This document shows positions 1 through 8,722 of a stretch of DNA of 59,382 nucleotides, one piece after another. The notes beneath the pieces were generated by a model that was not told the origin of the DNA, searched no databases, and worked only from the letters and a program-made list of their open reading frames with translations. The translations under genes were made by a program, and so were the position numbers. The stretch spans positions 1 to 59,382 of the forward strand of contig CALJDK010000125.1 in NCBI GenBank assembly GCA_938023735.1. The letters run 5' to 3'. Numbering within the stretch: position 1 is the first letter of the stretch; every line of letters starts with the position of its first letter. This stretch comes from an uncultured Acidimicrobiales bacterium (lineage in GTDB: Bacteria > Actinomycetota > Acidimicrobiia > Acidimicrobiales > SHLQ01).

Positions 1-1
1 T

Positions 2-1255
2 GTGATGGTGCACCAGGAGTTTCGTCTCATTCCCACGTTCACCGTGGCCGAGAATGTGGCGCTCGGACAATCGCCGGCCATCCTGGCCAAGCGTTCGATC
101 GAAGAGTCGGTTGGCGCCTTGGCCGAGCGGTTTGGGTTGGCAACCGAGCCCGACAAAGAAGTCTGGCAGCTCTCGATGGGCGAGCGTCAAAGGGTCGAGA
201 TTCTCAAAGCGCTTTGGCGCGACGCCAAGGTTCTCATTCTCGATGAGCCAACAGCAGTGCTCACCCCCAACGAAGCCACCGAGCTTGGCCGCATCGTGGC
301 CGCGATGGCCGCCGATGGTCGGTCGATCATCTTCATCAGCCACAAGCTCGACGAGGTCACCGAGTTCTGCGACGAAGCCACCGTGCTTCGGGGCGGCAGC
401 ACGGTTGCAGCCTCTTTGTCGGTGGACGAACTCGACGCTGGCCGACTGGCCGAACTGATGGTTGGCGAAGCTACCGAAGTTTCCATTCGTCGAGAACGAA
501 CCACCGAGGTCGGTCAATCCGTTCTCGATGTTCGTGGCGTTTCGGTGCGCGACGACCGAGGTGTTGCCGTGGTCGACGATGTGTCGCTCACGGTGGGCGC
601 CGGAGAAATTGTCGGAATCGCTGGCGTCGCCGGCAACGGGCAGCGGCCGCTCGCCGATGCTGTTGCTGGCCTTCAAGGCATCGAGGCCGGATCGTTGCGT
701 CTTTCGGGCGACGACATCACCGGCCAACCGCCTCGGACCCGAAGCGCCGCCGGCCTGGCCTACGTGCCCGAAGATCGCCTAGGCGTCGGCCTTGCTCCCA
801 AGCTCAACGTGGTCGAGAACTCAATCCTCCGCTCGTATCGCTCGATAACCAAAGGCCCGTTCATCGATCAGGCTGCTGCCACCCGGGCATGCGAGAGCCT
901 CATCGACGACTACAACGTGAAGGTTGGCAAGCTCGACGCACCGATGGCCGGACTCTCCGGCGGCAACCTTCAACGGCTACTCGTTGGTCGCGAACTCGCC
1001 GACAACCCCACGGTCCTCATTGCGGCGCAGCCCACCCGGGGTCTCGACGTGCAGGGCGTTGCGGCCATTCAGGAGATCCTGGTCGAGCAGGCCCGGTCGG
1101 GCGTTGGCATCTTGTTGATTTCCGAAGACCTCGAAGAACTCTTGGCATTGAGCGACCGCTTGCTGGTGATGCACGAGGGTTCGGTGGTGGCCGAGTTCGA
1201 TCCCGACGATGTCACCCGAGCCGAGGTCGGTGCGGCCATGGCAGGAGCTCACTGA
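2..1255 (+). CDS. BMP-type ABC importer ATPase, 5' partial
   Basis: This is the cytoplasmic ATPase of a nucleoside-type importer with two fused ABC domains. The window opens after the first Walker A, so about 85 N-terminal residues are missing; the complete ATPase at 3862-5370 shows the same Q-loop segment (MVHQ, then TVAENVALG) near residue 85. In the visible part, an ABC signature (LSMGE) lies near residues 57-61 and Walker B (LILDEP) near 78-83. The second domain has the degenerate Walker A (GVAGNGQ) and the signature LSGGN that are usual in this family. The stop overlaps the start of the next permease (TGATG), which indicates one transcript. The substrate is not shown by sequence; purine nucleosides or related compounds are suggested by the family and by the catabolic genes nearby. 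Confidence 0.93.
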   Translation: MMVHQEFRLIPTFTVAENVALGQSPAILAKRSIEESVGALAERFGLATEPDKEVWQLSMGERQRVEILKALWRDAKVLILDEPTAVLTPNEATELGRIVAAMAADGRSIIFISHKLDEVTEFCDEATVLRGGSTVAASLSVDELDAGRLAELMVGEATEVSIRRERTTEVGQSVLDVRGVSVRDDRGVAVVDDVSLTVGAGEIVGIAGVAGNGQRPLADAVAGLQGIEAGSLRLSGDDITGQPPRTRSAAGLAYVPEDRLGVGLAPKLNVVENSILRSYRSITKGPFIDQAAATRACESLIDDYNVKVGKLDAPMAGLSGGNLQRLLVGRELADNPTVLIAAQPTRGLDVQGVAAIQEILVEQARSGVGILLISEDLEELLALSDRLLVMHEGSVVAEFDPDDVTRAEVGAAMAGAH

Positions 1256-2340
1256 TGGCGGCTCCTCTCGCTTTTGAGAAGCGCGAATCGCCGTTACGCG
1301 GCGGTCAGGTTCGCGCCTTCATCGTGGGTGTCGTCATTGCGCTGCTTCTGGGATCGATCCTGCTTCTGGTGTCGGGCCATAGCCCGGTCGAGGTGTACGC
1401 CAAGATGTTCGATTCGGCCTTTGGGTCCAAGCGTGGGATCTCCACCACGTTGACCCGGGCAGTACCGCTTGGCTTGGCGGGGCTGGCGGTGGCGGTGGCG
1501 GGTTCGATGGGTCTCTGGAACATCGGCGCCGAAGGCCAGATCATTGCGGGCGCAATCGGCGCGGCATGGATAGCCCGGCTTGGGCCCGATCTGCCGGGCC
1601 CGGTGCTCATCACCCTGATGCTGGTGGCCGCGGTTGTCGGTGGTGGCTTTCTGGCGCTTGGTCCGGCCTTGGCGAAGTCTCGCCTGGGGGTCAACGAAAT
1701 CATCACCACACTCATGCTGAACGAGGTGGCGATTCGAGTTGTTCGCTACCTGGTGAATGGCCCGTGGAAAGACCCGGAGGGCAACAACTTTCCCATCGCC
1801 CCAGAGCTTCCCGAGCAAGCAGCTCTCCCTGCACTTTTCGAGCGTTCTAACATCGGTCTGCTCATCGGCGCGGTCGTGTTGTTGGCCTTTGGCGTGTACA
1901 CCGCACGGAGCGCTTGGGGGTATGAGCTTCGTATCGCCGGATCATCGGAGAAGGCAGCCACCTACGCCGGAATCTCCCTGAAGGCCAAGATCTTCACCGT
2001 TCTTCTCTTGTCGGGCGCCATTGCCGGGCTGGCCGGTGGTATCGAACTCACCGGATCGTCCGACCGCCTCGTCGAAGGAGTGGCCAACGGCTGGGGTTAC
2101 GCCGGCATCATTGTGGCCGCTCTGGCCTTAATGCGTCCGTCCGGCGTTGCTGCGGTTGCGGTGGCATTCGGGGCCGTGCAGGTGGGTGGCCTGAGCATCC
2201 AAACCCTCGGTGTTCCCGCCGCTATCGCCAGCATTCTTCAGGCGCTCATCCTCTTCGGAGCGCTTTCGGCTGCGGTGTTTACCAACTACAAGCTCGTCCG
2301 CCGGTCGGCACGATCAACTGCACCGGCGGTGGCGTCGTGA
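1255..2340 (+). CDS. BMP-type ABC importer permease (first subunit)
   Basis: This 361-residue integral membrane permease belongs to the branched-chain/ribose-type family (NupP/YufP-like). It has about eight to ten hydrophobic segments and the family motif around NIGAEGQIIAGA near residue 90, then a cytoplasmic EAA-like stretch with SRLGVNEIITTLMLN. The frame is open far upstream, but the ATG at 1255 is chosen because it overlaps the ATPase stop and leaves a normal short N-terminus before the first helix. It pairs with the permease that follows to make a heterodimeric channel. The C-terminal stop overlaps the next gene by four bases (GTGA). Confidence 0.92.
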   Translation: MAAPLAFEKRESPLRGGQVRAFIVGVVIALLLGSILLLVSGHSPVEVYAKMFDSAFGSKRGISTTLTRAVPLGLAGLAVAVAGSMGLWNIGAEGQIIAGAIGAAWIARLGPDLPGPVLITLMLVAAVVGGGFLALGPALAKSRLGVNEIITTLMLNEVAIRVVRYLVNGPWKDPEGNNFPIAPELPEQAALPALFERSNIGLLIGAVVLLAFGVYTARSAWGYELRIAGSSEKAATYAGISLKAKIFTVLLLSGAIAGLAGGIELTGSSDRLVEGVANGWGYAGIIVAALALMRPSGVAAVAVAFGAVQVGGLSIQTLGVPAAIASILQALILFGALSAAVFTNYKLVRRSARSTAPAVAS

Positions 2341-3269
2341 ACGAAACCACCGTCATCGGTCTGCTCATCGCGGTGCTCGAGTTCGGCACCCTGTTGTACC
2401 TTGCGGCGCTGGGCGAAACCATCGCCGAGAAATCCGGGGTACTTAACCTTGGAGTTGAAGGCATGATGGCAATGGGTGGCGTGGCTGCGTTCTGGGCCGG
2501 CGTGGAGACCGGAAACCCGTGGGTGGCCTTACTTGTCGGAGTCATCGCTGGCGCGCTGTTTTCGTCGATCCACGGCATCGTTGCAGTCGTGATGGGCGCC
2601 GACCAGGTGGTGAGCGGCCTTGCTCTCACCATCGGTGGGTTGGGTTTGGCCGCCTTTCTTGGCCAAGACCTTGTGGTACAGCCGCCCGGAGCCCGTTTTG
2701 AGGCCACCAATCTTGGACCGCTCAACGACATCCCGTGGCTTGGCGAGGTTCTCTTTGACCAGACCGCTGTCACCTGGATTGGGTTGGCTCTCGGCGTTGT
2801 TGCGTGGTTTGTTCTTACCCGAACCCGTGTGGGGCTCATCCTTCGGGCCGTGGGCGAAAGCGCCTCGGCCGCCGACTCATCCGGTACCTCGGTGGTCAAG
2901 ACCCGAATGATTGCCGTGATGATCGGCGGCGCACTGGCTGGTATGTCGGGTGCGTATCTCACCCTGGCATTGGCTCCGGGTTGGAGCGAGGGAACCACGG
3001 CGGGCCGAGGCTGGATCGCCGTGGCGCTTGTGATCTTTGGCGCCTGGCAGCCGGGCCGAGTAGGCGTGGGCGCACTTCTCTTTGGTGGCTTGTTGGCTCT
3101 CGAGCCCCGCCTGCAAACCTTTGGTGTCGAGATCAGCCCAATCCTGCTCAGCATGCTGCCGTACCTGCTCACCATCGCCGTGCTCGTGGCGTTATCGATC
3201 CGCTCACGTCATCGCCCAAGCGCCGCCCCAGCAGCCATCGGCCAGGCCTACCGCCGCGAGGATCGCTAG
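2337..3269 (+). CDS. BMP-type ABC importer permease (second subunit)
   Basis: This 310-residue permease is the NupQ/YufQ-like partner of the previous gene. It has many hydrophobic helices and the conserved segment GETIAEKSGVLNLGVEGMM near residue 28, which also appears in the second permease of the right-hand importer. It starts with GTG at 2337, overlapping the upstream stop. It is the last gene of the left importer; no solute-binding lipoprotein lies downstream, so that subunit must sit left of the window or be shared with the lipoprotein at 5405-6418. The operon ends in the repeat array at 3317-3432. Confidence 0.92.
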   Translation: MNETTVIGLLIAVLEFGTLLYLAALGETIAEKSGVLNLGVEGMMAMGGVAAFWAGVETGNPWVALLVGVIAGALFSSIHGIVAVVMGADQVVSGLALTIGGLGLAAFLGQDLVVQPPGARFEATNLGPLNDIPWLGEVLFDQTAVTWIGLALGVVAWFVLTRTRVGLILRAVGESASAADSSGTSVVKTRMIAVMIGGALAGMSGAYLTLALAPGWSEGTTAGRGWIAVALVIFGAWQPGRVGVGALLFGGLLALEPRLQTFGVEISPILLSMLPYLLTIAVLVALSIRSRHRPSAAPAAIGQAYRREDR

Positions 3270-3316
3270 CCTCACCTTCCGATTGGATTCGAAGCAAACG
3301 CGCCTAGATCCATCCG

Positions 3317-3432
3317 GGTCCCTGGAACCGAAAGCGGGGTTTGGTACCTGGAACCTTTCGACGCTGAGGTACCTGGCACCGAAAGGGGGGTTTGGTACCT
3401 GGCACCGAAAGGGGGGTTTGGTGCCAGGTACC
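3317..3432. repeat. 26-base tandem repeat array with inverted end unit
   Basis: Units begin at 3317, 3343 (degenerate), 3368 and 3394. The units at 3368-3393 and 3394-3419 are identical: GGTACCTGGCACC followed by GAAA, six G and TTT. The unit at 3317 differs by a few bases. The array ends with the reverse complement GGTGCCAGGTACC (3420-3432), so the last direct unit and this end can form a hairpin. It lies between two convergent operons (3269 and 3480). The same GGTACCTGGCACC core recurs at 24153 and 24263. No spacers of CRISPR type are present. Confidence 0.8.
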
Positions 3433-3434
3433 TG

Positions 3435-3469
3435 GACGCTGTGCGTGGTGGTTTGACGCTGTGCGTGGT
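3435..3469. repeat. Short tandem repeat, 20-base period
   Basis: GACGCTGTGCGTGGT occurs at 3435-3449 and again at 3455-3469, directly after the 26-base array and just beyond the end of the VOC gene. It is unrelated in sequence to the array. No function is apparent; it may mark a replication-slippage hot spot. Confidence 0.6.
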
Positions 3470-3479
3470 CAGAGTGGGG

Positions 3480-3827
3480 TTAGAGGGGTTGGTTGAACTC
3501 AACTCGGTTGCCTGCGGGGTCGAGAACAAAGATCTGTCGGCACACGCCGGGAATCTCCAGCTCGGCATCGATTGGATAGTCGGCCTCGGCGAGCCGGTCG
3601 TGCACCCTATCGACACTCTCGACCTGAAAGGCGAAGTGCTGTTGGAGGTCGCGAGGAACTTCCTTCACCGATAGGTGAAGCTGGCGAGTCTCACCAATCA
3701 TCAGCCACGCACCCTTGGTGGACAGCGGCCGCTCGAGCCGTTTCAGGCCAAGCACGTCCATGTAGAACGTTTCGGCTGCCTGCAGATCATCGACGTGAAT
3801 GTTGACGTGGTGCAGGTCCTGGATCAT
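3480..3827 (-). CDS. VOC superfamily (glyoxalase-like) protein
   Basis: This 115-residue single-domain protein has the vicinal-oxygen-chelate fold pattern: the opening HHVNIHVDDLQAAETFY with a candidate metal His, a central HLSV strand, and the closing FVLDPAGNRVEF, in which a Glu usually completes a metal site. Upstream in-frame codons exist, but the ATG at 3827 starts exactly where homologous proteins begin. It follows the importer ATPase by 34 bases on the same strand and is probably the last gene of the right importer operon. The substrate cannot be deduced; glyoxalase, dioxygenase or isomerase roles are all possible for this fold. Confidence 0.82.
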   Translation of the reverse strand: MIQDLHHVNIHVDDLQAAETFYMDVLGLKRLERPLSTKGAWLMIGETRQLHLSVKEVPRDLQQHFAFQVESVDRVHDRLAEADYPIDAELEIPGVCRQIFVLDPAGNRVEFNQPL

Positions 3828-3861
3828 GTGTTCAGTGAACCACGATCTCGGCGCTTCGGGG

Positions 3862-5370
3862 TTAACCGGCACCCGCCATTGCCAGGCCGAGTTGGTCCTT
3901 GGTGGCATTCTCGCGATCGACGATCTTTACGATTCGCCCTTCGAACATCACCGCGATGCGGTCGGCGAGCCCCAGAACTTCATCGAGGTCTTCCGAGATC
4001 ATCACGATGGCCACGCCATCAGACCGCTGCTTTACCAACTGCGAGTGGATGTACTCGGCGGCACCGATGTCGACGCCACGAGTGGGTTGAGCGGCCACGA
4101 GTACGGCAGGCGAGCTTTCGAGCTCGCGGGCCATGATGACCTTCTGGATGTTGCCGCCCGAGAGCGAACTGGTAGGGGTACTAAGCGAGGGTGTTTTCAC
4201 CGCAAAGTCGTCGACCAACTGCTGGCAGTGTGACTTGATGGCATCGAAGTTGAACAGACCATTGCGCAGGAACCGCTTCTCACCGTGGTTGATGAGCAGC
4301 AGGTTTTCGCTGACGTCGAACTCGCCAACCGCGCCGTCTTTCATGCGCTCTTCGGGCACGTAGCTCAGTCCGGCGGCCCGGCTTTGCGCCGGGTTGGCCT
4401 TGCTGAGGTCGGTATCGTCGAGCTGTACCGAGCCGGCTTCGGCGGGGCGGAGACCGGCAATCGTTTCGGCAAGTTCGCGCTGGCCGTTGCCCGATACTCC
4501 CGCCACGCCAAGAATTTCGCCTGCATGCACGTCGAGGTCGACGTTGTCGACGGCAATGGTGCCACGGTCGCCCTTGACGGTGACGCCTCGGAGCTTGAGA
4601 CGAACTAGGCCAAGATCGACCGGGGGCTTGTCGGGGGCCAGCTTTACCTCGCGGCCAACCATCAGGTCGGCCAACTGTTGTCGGCTGGTCTCGGCCGGAG
4701 TGGTGTGGCCGGTGACCCGCCCATTGCGAAGCACCGTGATGCGGTCGCTGAGCTCCATCACTTCGTGGAGCTTGTGAGAAATGAAGATGATGGCGGTGTC
4801 GGCGGCGGTCATCTGCCGCAGGATGACGAACAGGTCGTCGACCTCCTGCGGGGTGAGGACGGCGGTGGGTTCGTCGAGCACCAGCAATTCGGCGTCGCGG
4901 TAGAGGGCCTTGATTATCTCGACCCGCTGGCGTTCGCCTACCGACAATTTCCAGATTTCGACGCCTGGGTCGACCGACAGGCCGTACTGCTCGGAGATCG
5001 ACGCAATGCGTTCCGATACCGCATCGAGGTCGGTGCGAAGGCCTCGGCTGGAGGGAAGACCGAGTGCCACGTTTTCGGCCACGGTGAGGGTGGGCACCAG
5101 CATGAAGTGCTGATGGACCATTCCCACCCGTTTCTCGATGGCGTCGGTGGGGGAGGTGATGTTTGCTTGCTGGCCTCGCAGCAGAATCTGGCCAGAGTCC
5201 GGCTGGTACAAACCGAAGAGGATCTTCATGAGGGTGCTCTTGCCCGCACCGTTTTCGCCCAACAACGTGTGTACCTCGCCGGCGTGCACGTCGAACGACA
5301 CATCGTCGTTCGCGAGCACACCGGGGAAGGTCTTGGTGATGTTGTGCATTTGGAGCACGGGAGCGCTCAT
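3862..5370 (-). CDS. BMP-type ABC importer ATPase
   Basis: This complete 502-residue protein has two ABC domains. The first has Walker A GENGAGKST (residues 38-46), signature LSVGERQRVE near 145 and Walker B VLDEPTAVL. The second has the degenerate P-loop GVAGVSGNGQR, signature LSGGNIQK and the modified Walker B VLVAAQPTRG typical of nucleoside and simple-sugar importers. The length matches the YufO/NupA class. It lies 34 bases after the lipoprotein gene on the same strand, completing an importer in the order permease, permease, lipoprotein, ATPase. It is a close relative of the truncated ATPase at the left end of the window. Confidence 0.95.
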   Translation of the reverse strand: MSAPVLQMHNITKTFPGVLANDDVSFDVHAGEVHTLLGENGAGKSTLMKILFGLYQPDSGQILLRGQQANITSPTDAIEKRVGMVHQHFMLVPTLTVAENVALGLPSSRGLRTDLDAVSERIASISEQYGLSVDPGVEIWKLSVGERQRVEIIKALYRDAELLVLDEPTAVLTPQEVDDLFVILRQMTAADTAIIFISHKLHEVMELSDRITVLRNGRVTGHTTPAETSRQQLADLMVGREVKLAPDKPPVDLGLVRLKLRGVTVKGDRGTIAVDNVDLDVHAGEILGVAGVSGNGQRELAETIAGLRPAEAGSVQLDDTDLSKANPAQSRAAGLSYVPEERMKDGAVGEFDVSENLLLINHGEKRFLRNGLFNFDAIKSHCQQLVDDFAVKTPSLSTPTSSLSGGNIQKVIMARELESSPAVLVAAQPTRGVDIGAAEYIHSQLVKQRSDGVAIVMISEDLDEVLGLADRIAVMFEGRIVKIVDRENATKDQLGLAMAGAG

Positions 5371-5404
5371 GAAGATCCTCTACCGATCAGTACCTGGAGG
5401 GGTA

Positions 5405-6418
5405 TTACTTGGTGCTGATTTCGCCAGCGATGATGTCTTCGATAACACCTTCGGCTGCATCGCGGATGTCGGAGTCAAGGTCGTAGCAGCCATTGAACTC
5501 CATGACCAGGCCACCGTTCTCGAGGGTTAGGCTCATGGCCTCGCCGCCCAGGGTTCCACCTTCGATCTGCTCAATCATGTCCTTGAGGACAACGTCCCAA
5601 TGGTAGACCTGCGAGGCAACGGTGAGGTCGGTCGACCAGGCTTCGGTGTTGGACTGGGTGCCGAACCATGGCAGGTCGTTGGCCGTTGCAACGGTTACTG
5701 CGCCCACGGCCGATTGCGAGGTGCCGGTGAGGGCGCCAACGCCGTTGTCGGCGTGAGCCTGAGCGGTGGTGGTGGCGAGGGCGACATCGCTGAACGAGCC
5801 GGTGTACACGATGGATGGTGCCGAAGCGCCGTTGGCTTGAGCACCCTTGGCGAATCCTTCGACGTAGGCAACGGCGTCGCCCGCCTCAACCGGTCCAACA
5901 ACTCCGATGTCGCCAGCAAGTCCGGCAGCGATGTAGCCGTTGACGTAGCCGCCCTGGTCGGCCTCAGGGTGGTAAGCGAACACGTTGGCGAGACCCTGCG
6001 TGTCGGTTGCCGTGCCCCAGATGAATGACGTCTCGGGGAAGTCGGGGGCGATTTCGGCGAGCGAGCCGCCGTACTGGGTGCCGTGGGCGATGACGATGTT
6101 TACACCGTCTTCGGCGTAACCACGGATTGCGGCGGCAGCTTCTTCAACGACGAAGGTGCCGTCGGTGATCTGTGGCTCGATGCCAAGCCGGGTGAGTGAG
6201 TCGACCATCGACTGGGTAAAGGCCACGTCGTCGGCTGCGCTTGGTGCGACCAGAGCAACCGACAGATCGGTAACCGAGTCGCCCTTCTCGACGCCAAGAT
6301 CAGAGCCGCATTCGCTGGTGGTGACGGATGCGCTGTCGTCATCGCCACCGCAGGCTGCGGCCGTAAGTGAGATGGCAAAGAGCACCGCCATCAGTTTGAG
6401 TAACCGTGTAACTCGCAT
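5405..6418 (-). CDS. BMP family substrate-binding lipoprotein
   Basis: This 337-residue solute-binding lipoprotein of the importer has a lipoprotein signal peptide with lipobox LTAAAC (Cys23), then an Asp-rich linker and the two-lobed Bmp/PnrA domain. Segments such as GTQYGGSLAEIAPDFP, FAYHPEADQGGYVNGYIAA and DLPWFGTQSNTEAW match the family. Known family members bind purine nucleosides (PnrA) or other small heterocycles such as riboflavin. Given the downstream purine-type catabolic genes, a purine, ureide or nucleoside ligand is inferred. It is encoded between the second permease and the ATPase. Confidence 0.93.
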   Translation of the reverse strand: MRVTRLLKLMAVLFAISLTAAACGGDDDSASVTTSECGSDLGVEKGDSVTDLSVALVAPSAADDVAFTQSMVDSLTRLGIEPQITDGTFVVEEAAAAIRGYAEDGVNIVIAHGTQYGGSLAEIAPDFPETSFIWGTATDTQGLANVFAYHPEADQGGYVNGYIAAGLAGDIGVVGPVEAGDAVAYVEGFAKGAQANGASAPSIVYTGSFSDVALATTTAQAHADNGVGALTGTSQSAVGAVTVATANDLPWFGTQSNTEAWSTDLTVASQVYHWDVVLKDMIEQIEGGTLGGEAMSLTLENGGLVMEFNGCYDLDSDIRDAAEGVIEDIIAGEISTK

Positions 6419-6505
6419 TGGGTTCCCTCCAAGGGATTGTGTGGTGTATTGCTTGCGAACTGAAAGATCTACCTTGCGTCGGCGTGCCCGGCTGTTGCCT
6501 CGGCG

Positions 6506-7459
6506 TTAATGCCGTGTGAATGGTTTGGTGAGTGCGGCGGGGCCTCGGGCCCGACTAGCCAGAAGAACAAGAGCAAGGATGGTGATGATTGCGGGAGTCA
6601 TTGCAGCGATATCGCTGGCGCCTTGGGGAATGATGTCGAGCGATTGCCAGCGCAGACGAGTAGCGGTGACCAGACCGTAGAGCAAGGCTCCGGCCATGAC
6701 CCAACGTGGTTGCCAGGCGCCGAAGTACACCAGCGCCACGGCGATAAAGCCGATGCCGTTGGTGAGGTTGTGCTGGAACACCGCAAGCTGGAGGGCCAGA
6801 GTTGCTCCAGCGAGTCCGGCCAACACGCACCCAAACATGATGGCGATGAAACGGGTACGGGCCACCGATACGCCGAGGCTGTCGGCAGCTTGGGGGTTTT
6901 CGCCCACCGCCCGAACGTTCATGCCGAAGGTGGTTTTGTTGAGCAACCAGGTAACCACGGGGACCAAGAGAAAGGCCGTGTAGGTCATGAGGTCGTGGTC
7001 GAAAACAAGCGGGCCGAGGATGTCGATATCGACCAGAGGTTCGAAGATGCCGCCGACGCCGGGAAGTTTGTCGAGCGTTGGCAGCGGCTTGACGGGCTTG
7101 ACACTGCCCACGAGTTCCTGAAACAACAGGTCGCTGAAACCGAGGCCGAAGAGGAAGATGCCGATGCCGCTGATTCCTTGCTGGGCGTGGAGGAACACGG
7201 TGACCACCGCGTAGAGCAAACCCATCAGCAGGCCAATGATGAGTCCAACGGCCAGGCCGAGCAGGTGGCTATCGGTCTCAAGGACGGTGTAGTACGCCCC
7301 GAACGCGCCGAGCAGCATGATGCCGTCGACGCCTAGGTTGAGCACGCCGCTGCGTTGCCCGATTGTTTCGCCGAGCGAAGCAAGCAGGTAGGGCACGGCG
7401 AACTTGATGGCGGTGGCCAGGGTTGCAGTGAGTACCGAGAGCGTGAAGAACTGGCTCAT
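6506..7459 (-). CDS. BMP-type ABC importer permease (second subunit)
   Basis: This 317-residue membrane permease carries the motif SLGETIGQRSGVLNLGVDGIM near residue 28, matching the second permease of the left importer. The ATG at 7459 is selected because it overlaps the stop of the upstream permease (ATGA) and the protein then begins just before its first helix; the longer upstream frame is a shadow of that permease. Eight or more hydrophobic segments are visible. The start of the lipoprotein gene lies about 90 bases beyond its end, room for a separate translation signal but with no convincing terminator. Confidence 0.92.
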   Translation of the reverse strand: MSQFFTLSVLTATLATAIKFAVPYLLASLGETIGQRSGVLNLGVDGIMLLGAFGAYYTVLETDSHLLGLAVGLIIGLLMGLLYAVVTVFLHAQQGISGIGIFLFGLGFSDLLFQELVGSVKPVKPLPTLDKLPGVGGIFEPLVDIDILGPLVFDHDLMTYTAFLLVPVVTWLLNKTTFGMNVRAVGENPQAADSLGVSVARTRFIAIMFGCVLAGLAGATLALQLAVFQHNLTNGIGFIAVALVYFGAWQPRWVMAGALLYGLVTATRLRWQSLDIIPQGASDIAAMTPAIITILALVLLASRARGPAALTKPFTRH

Positions 7460-8610
7460 GCGACGGTCTCCGGGTCGTTTCCGCTCGAGGTCGTTGCCAC
7501 CTGATCGGGCGGCGAGTCGGCCGAGGGCGGTTCGTTGATCGGTTGACCGGTGGAGGAGTCGAGGCGGCGCGCCAGCCACTCACGCACCTTGTCGCTGCTG
7601 ACAACGAACAACACGATGAGACCGTTGAGCGAGATCGCGAGCGCGTTGGGGATCTGGAGTTCGCGCTGAAGTTCGGTAGCGCCAGTAAGAAGGGCGCCGA
7701 ACAGGAACGACGACGGTATGGTCCACAGCGGGTGAAGCGCACCGAAGAGCGCGGCGACGATGCCATTGAAGCCCGCCGAACCGGTAAACCCGGCCGATCC
7801 GCCATCGGTAACCATGCGAAGGCTCTCGGATCCGAACACCAACGTGACGCCGGCTAGGCCCGAAAGAGCGCCGCTCATGGCAAGCGCTTTGACGATGTTG
7901 CGTTCCACCGAGATACCGGCGGCCCTTGCTGCATCGGGGTTATGCCCCACCGCACGCAGACGAAACCCGAGTGGGGTTCGCCACAAGATGATGTACACGA
8001 TGATCGCGGCGAGGATCGCGATTGGCACACCAAGGTGGAGGCGGGTGCCTTCAATAAGCGTGGGTAGTGCCGCGTTGTCGGTGAGCCGTTCGGTTTGAGG
8101 AATTCGGCTGCCGTCGACCTCGATGGGGTCGATCATTGGGCCGCGCAGCAGGTAGTTCATGAGTTGAACCGCAACGATGTTCAACATGATGGTGCTGAGG
8201 ATCTCGTTGACCGATGCGTACGCCTTGAGCACGCCGGGAATCGCTCCCCAGATGGCGCCGCCGATGAGTCCGCCAAGAATCACCAGTGGAAGAAGGATGA
8301 TCTTTGGGGTGTCGGGGATTGTGAGCGCGACAACGGTAGACAGCAGCGCGCCAGCAATGATCTGGCCCTCGCCGCCGATGTTGATCACGTTGGCCCGAAA
8401 CGCAATGGTGATGCCGGCGCCTACGAGAAGGAGCGGCACCGCGCGCACGGCAGTGGCGGCGATGCGGTCGCCGGTGCCAAAGGCGCCATCGAACATGGCG
8501 GCTAGCCCCGACAGCGGGTTCTCGCCCAACGCCAGAATCATGATGGCGCCGAAAAGGAAGGCGACGAGTGCTGCCAAGAGAGGAACTGAGGCGCCAACGA
8601 GTCGCTTCAT
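7456..8610 (-). CDS. BMP-type ABC importer permease (first subunit)
   Basis: This 384-residue permease is the first gene of the right importer operon. It has multiple hydrophobic helices, the family motif NIGGEGQIIAGALLS near residue 95, and SVNEILSTIMLN in the coupling loop. A hydrophilic C-terminal tail of about 35 residues rich in Pro, Ser and Asp is longer than in the left paralogue. A purine-rich stretch (GAGGGGAGGGG) lies about 10 bases before the ATG at 8610 and can serve as ribosome binding site. The leader carries a hairpin (8641-8661) and a probable operator (8667-8681). Confidence 0.93.
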   Translation of the reverse strand: MKRLVGASVPLLAALVAFLFGAIMILALGENPLSGLAAMFDGAFGTGDRIAATAVRAVPLLLVGAGITIAFRANVINIGGEGQIIAGALLSTVVALTIPDTPKIILLPLVILGGLIGGAIWGAIPGVLKAYASVNEILSTIMLNIVAVQLMNYLLRGPMIDPIEVDGSRIPQTERLTDNAALPTLIEGTRLHLGVPIAILAAIIVYIILWRTPLGFRLRAVGHNPDAARAAGISVERNIVKALAMSGALSGLAGVTLVFGSESLRMVTDGGSAGFTGSAGFNGIVAALFGALHPLWTIPSSFLFGALLTGATELQRELQIPNALAISLNGLIVLFVVSSDKVREWLARRLDSSTGQPINEPPSADSPPDQVATTSSGNDPETVA

Positions 8611-8640
8611 TCCTGTTGGCCCCTCCCCTCAGCGACTCAC

Positions 8641-8661
8641 GGCGGAGTGAAACGCTCCGCC
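8641..8661 (-). promoter_or_regulatory. Hairpin in importer operon leader
   Basis: GGCGGAG (8641-8647) and CTCCGCC (8655-8661) form a perfect 7-base stem with a 7-base loop, about 30 bases upstream of the first permease start and next to the putative operator. It is not followed by a T-run on either strand, so it does not look like a terminator. It could stabilise the transcript or influence translation of the importer. Confidence 0.4.
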
Positions 8662-8666
8662 GGAAC

Positions 8667-8681
8667 TTAACAAAATGTTTA
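8667..8681. promoter_or_regulatory. Putative operator O1 (importer operon)
   Basis: TTAACAAAATGTTTA is a 15-base imperfect palindrome with half sites TTAACA and TGTTTA around an AAA centre and one mismatch. Eleven of the 15 positions, including the ACAAA and TGT core, recur in the palindrome at 9261-9275. Both sites flank the gene of the HTH regulator at 8723-9214, and each precedes an operon of the island. This is the basis for calling them binding sites of that regulator; no binding data are available. Confidence 0.6.
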
Positions 8682-8722
8682 GCGAGCGAGAAGTCGGAGG
8701 TCGGGGCTGAAGGTTGCTGGAG

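Noticed and set aside
889-1254. Upstream extension of the first permease frame
   Set aside because: It overlaps the ATPase coding region in another frame, is Arg/Gly-rich and has no transmembrane or family similarity; the ATG at 1255 fits the overlap.
2279-3175. A 298-codon - strand frame opposite the second permease
   Set aside because: It is a Pro/Ser/Arg-rich shadow of a GC-rich permease gene without a recognisable domain.
3317-3432. CRISPR array
   Set aside because: The units follow one another without spacers, two are identical in full, and no cas genes are present.
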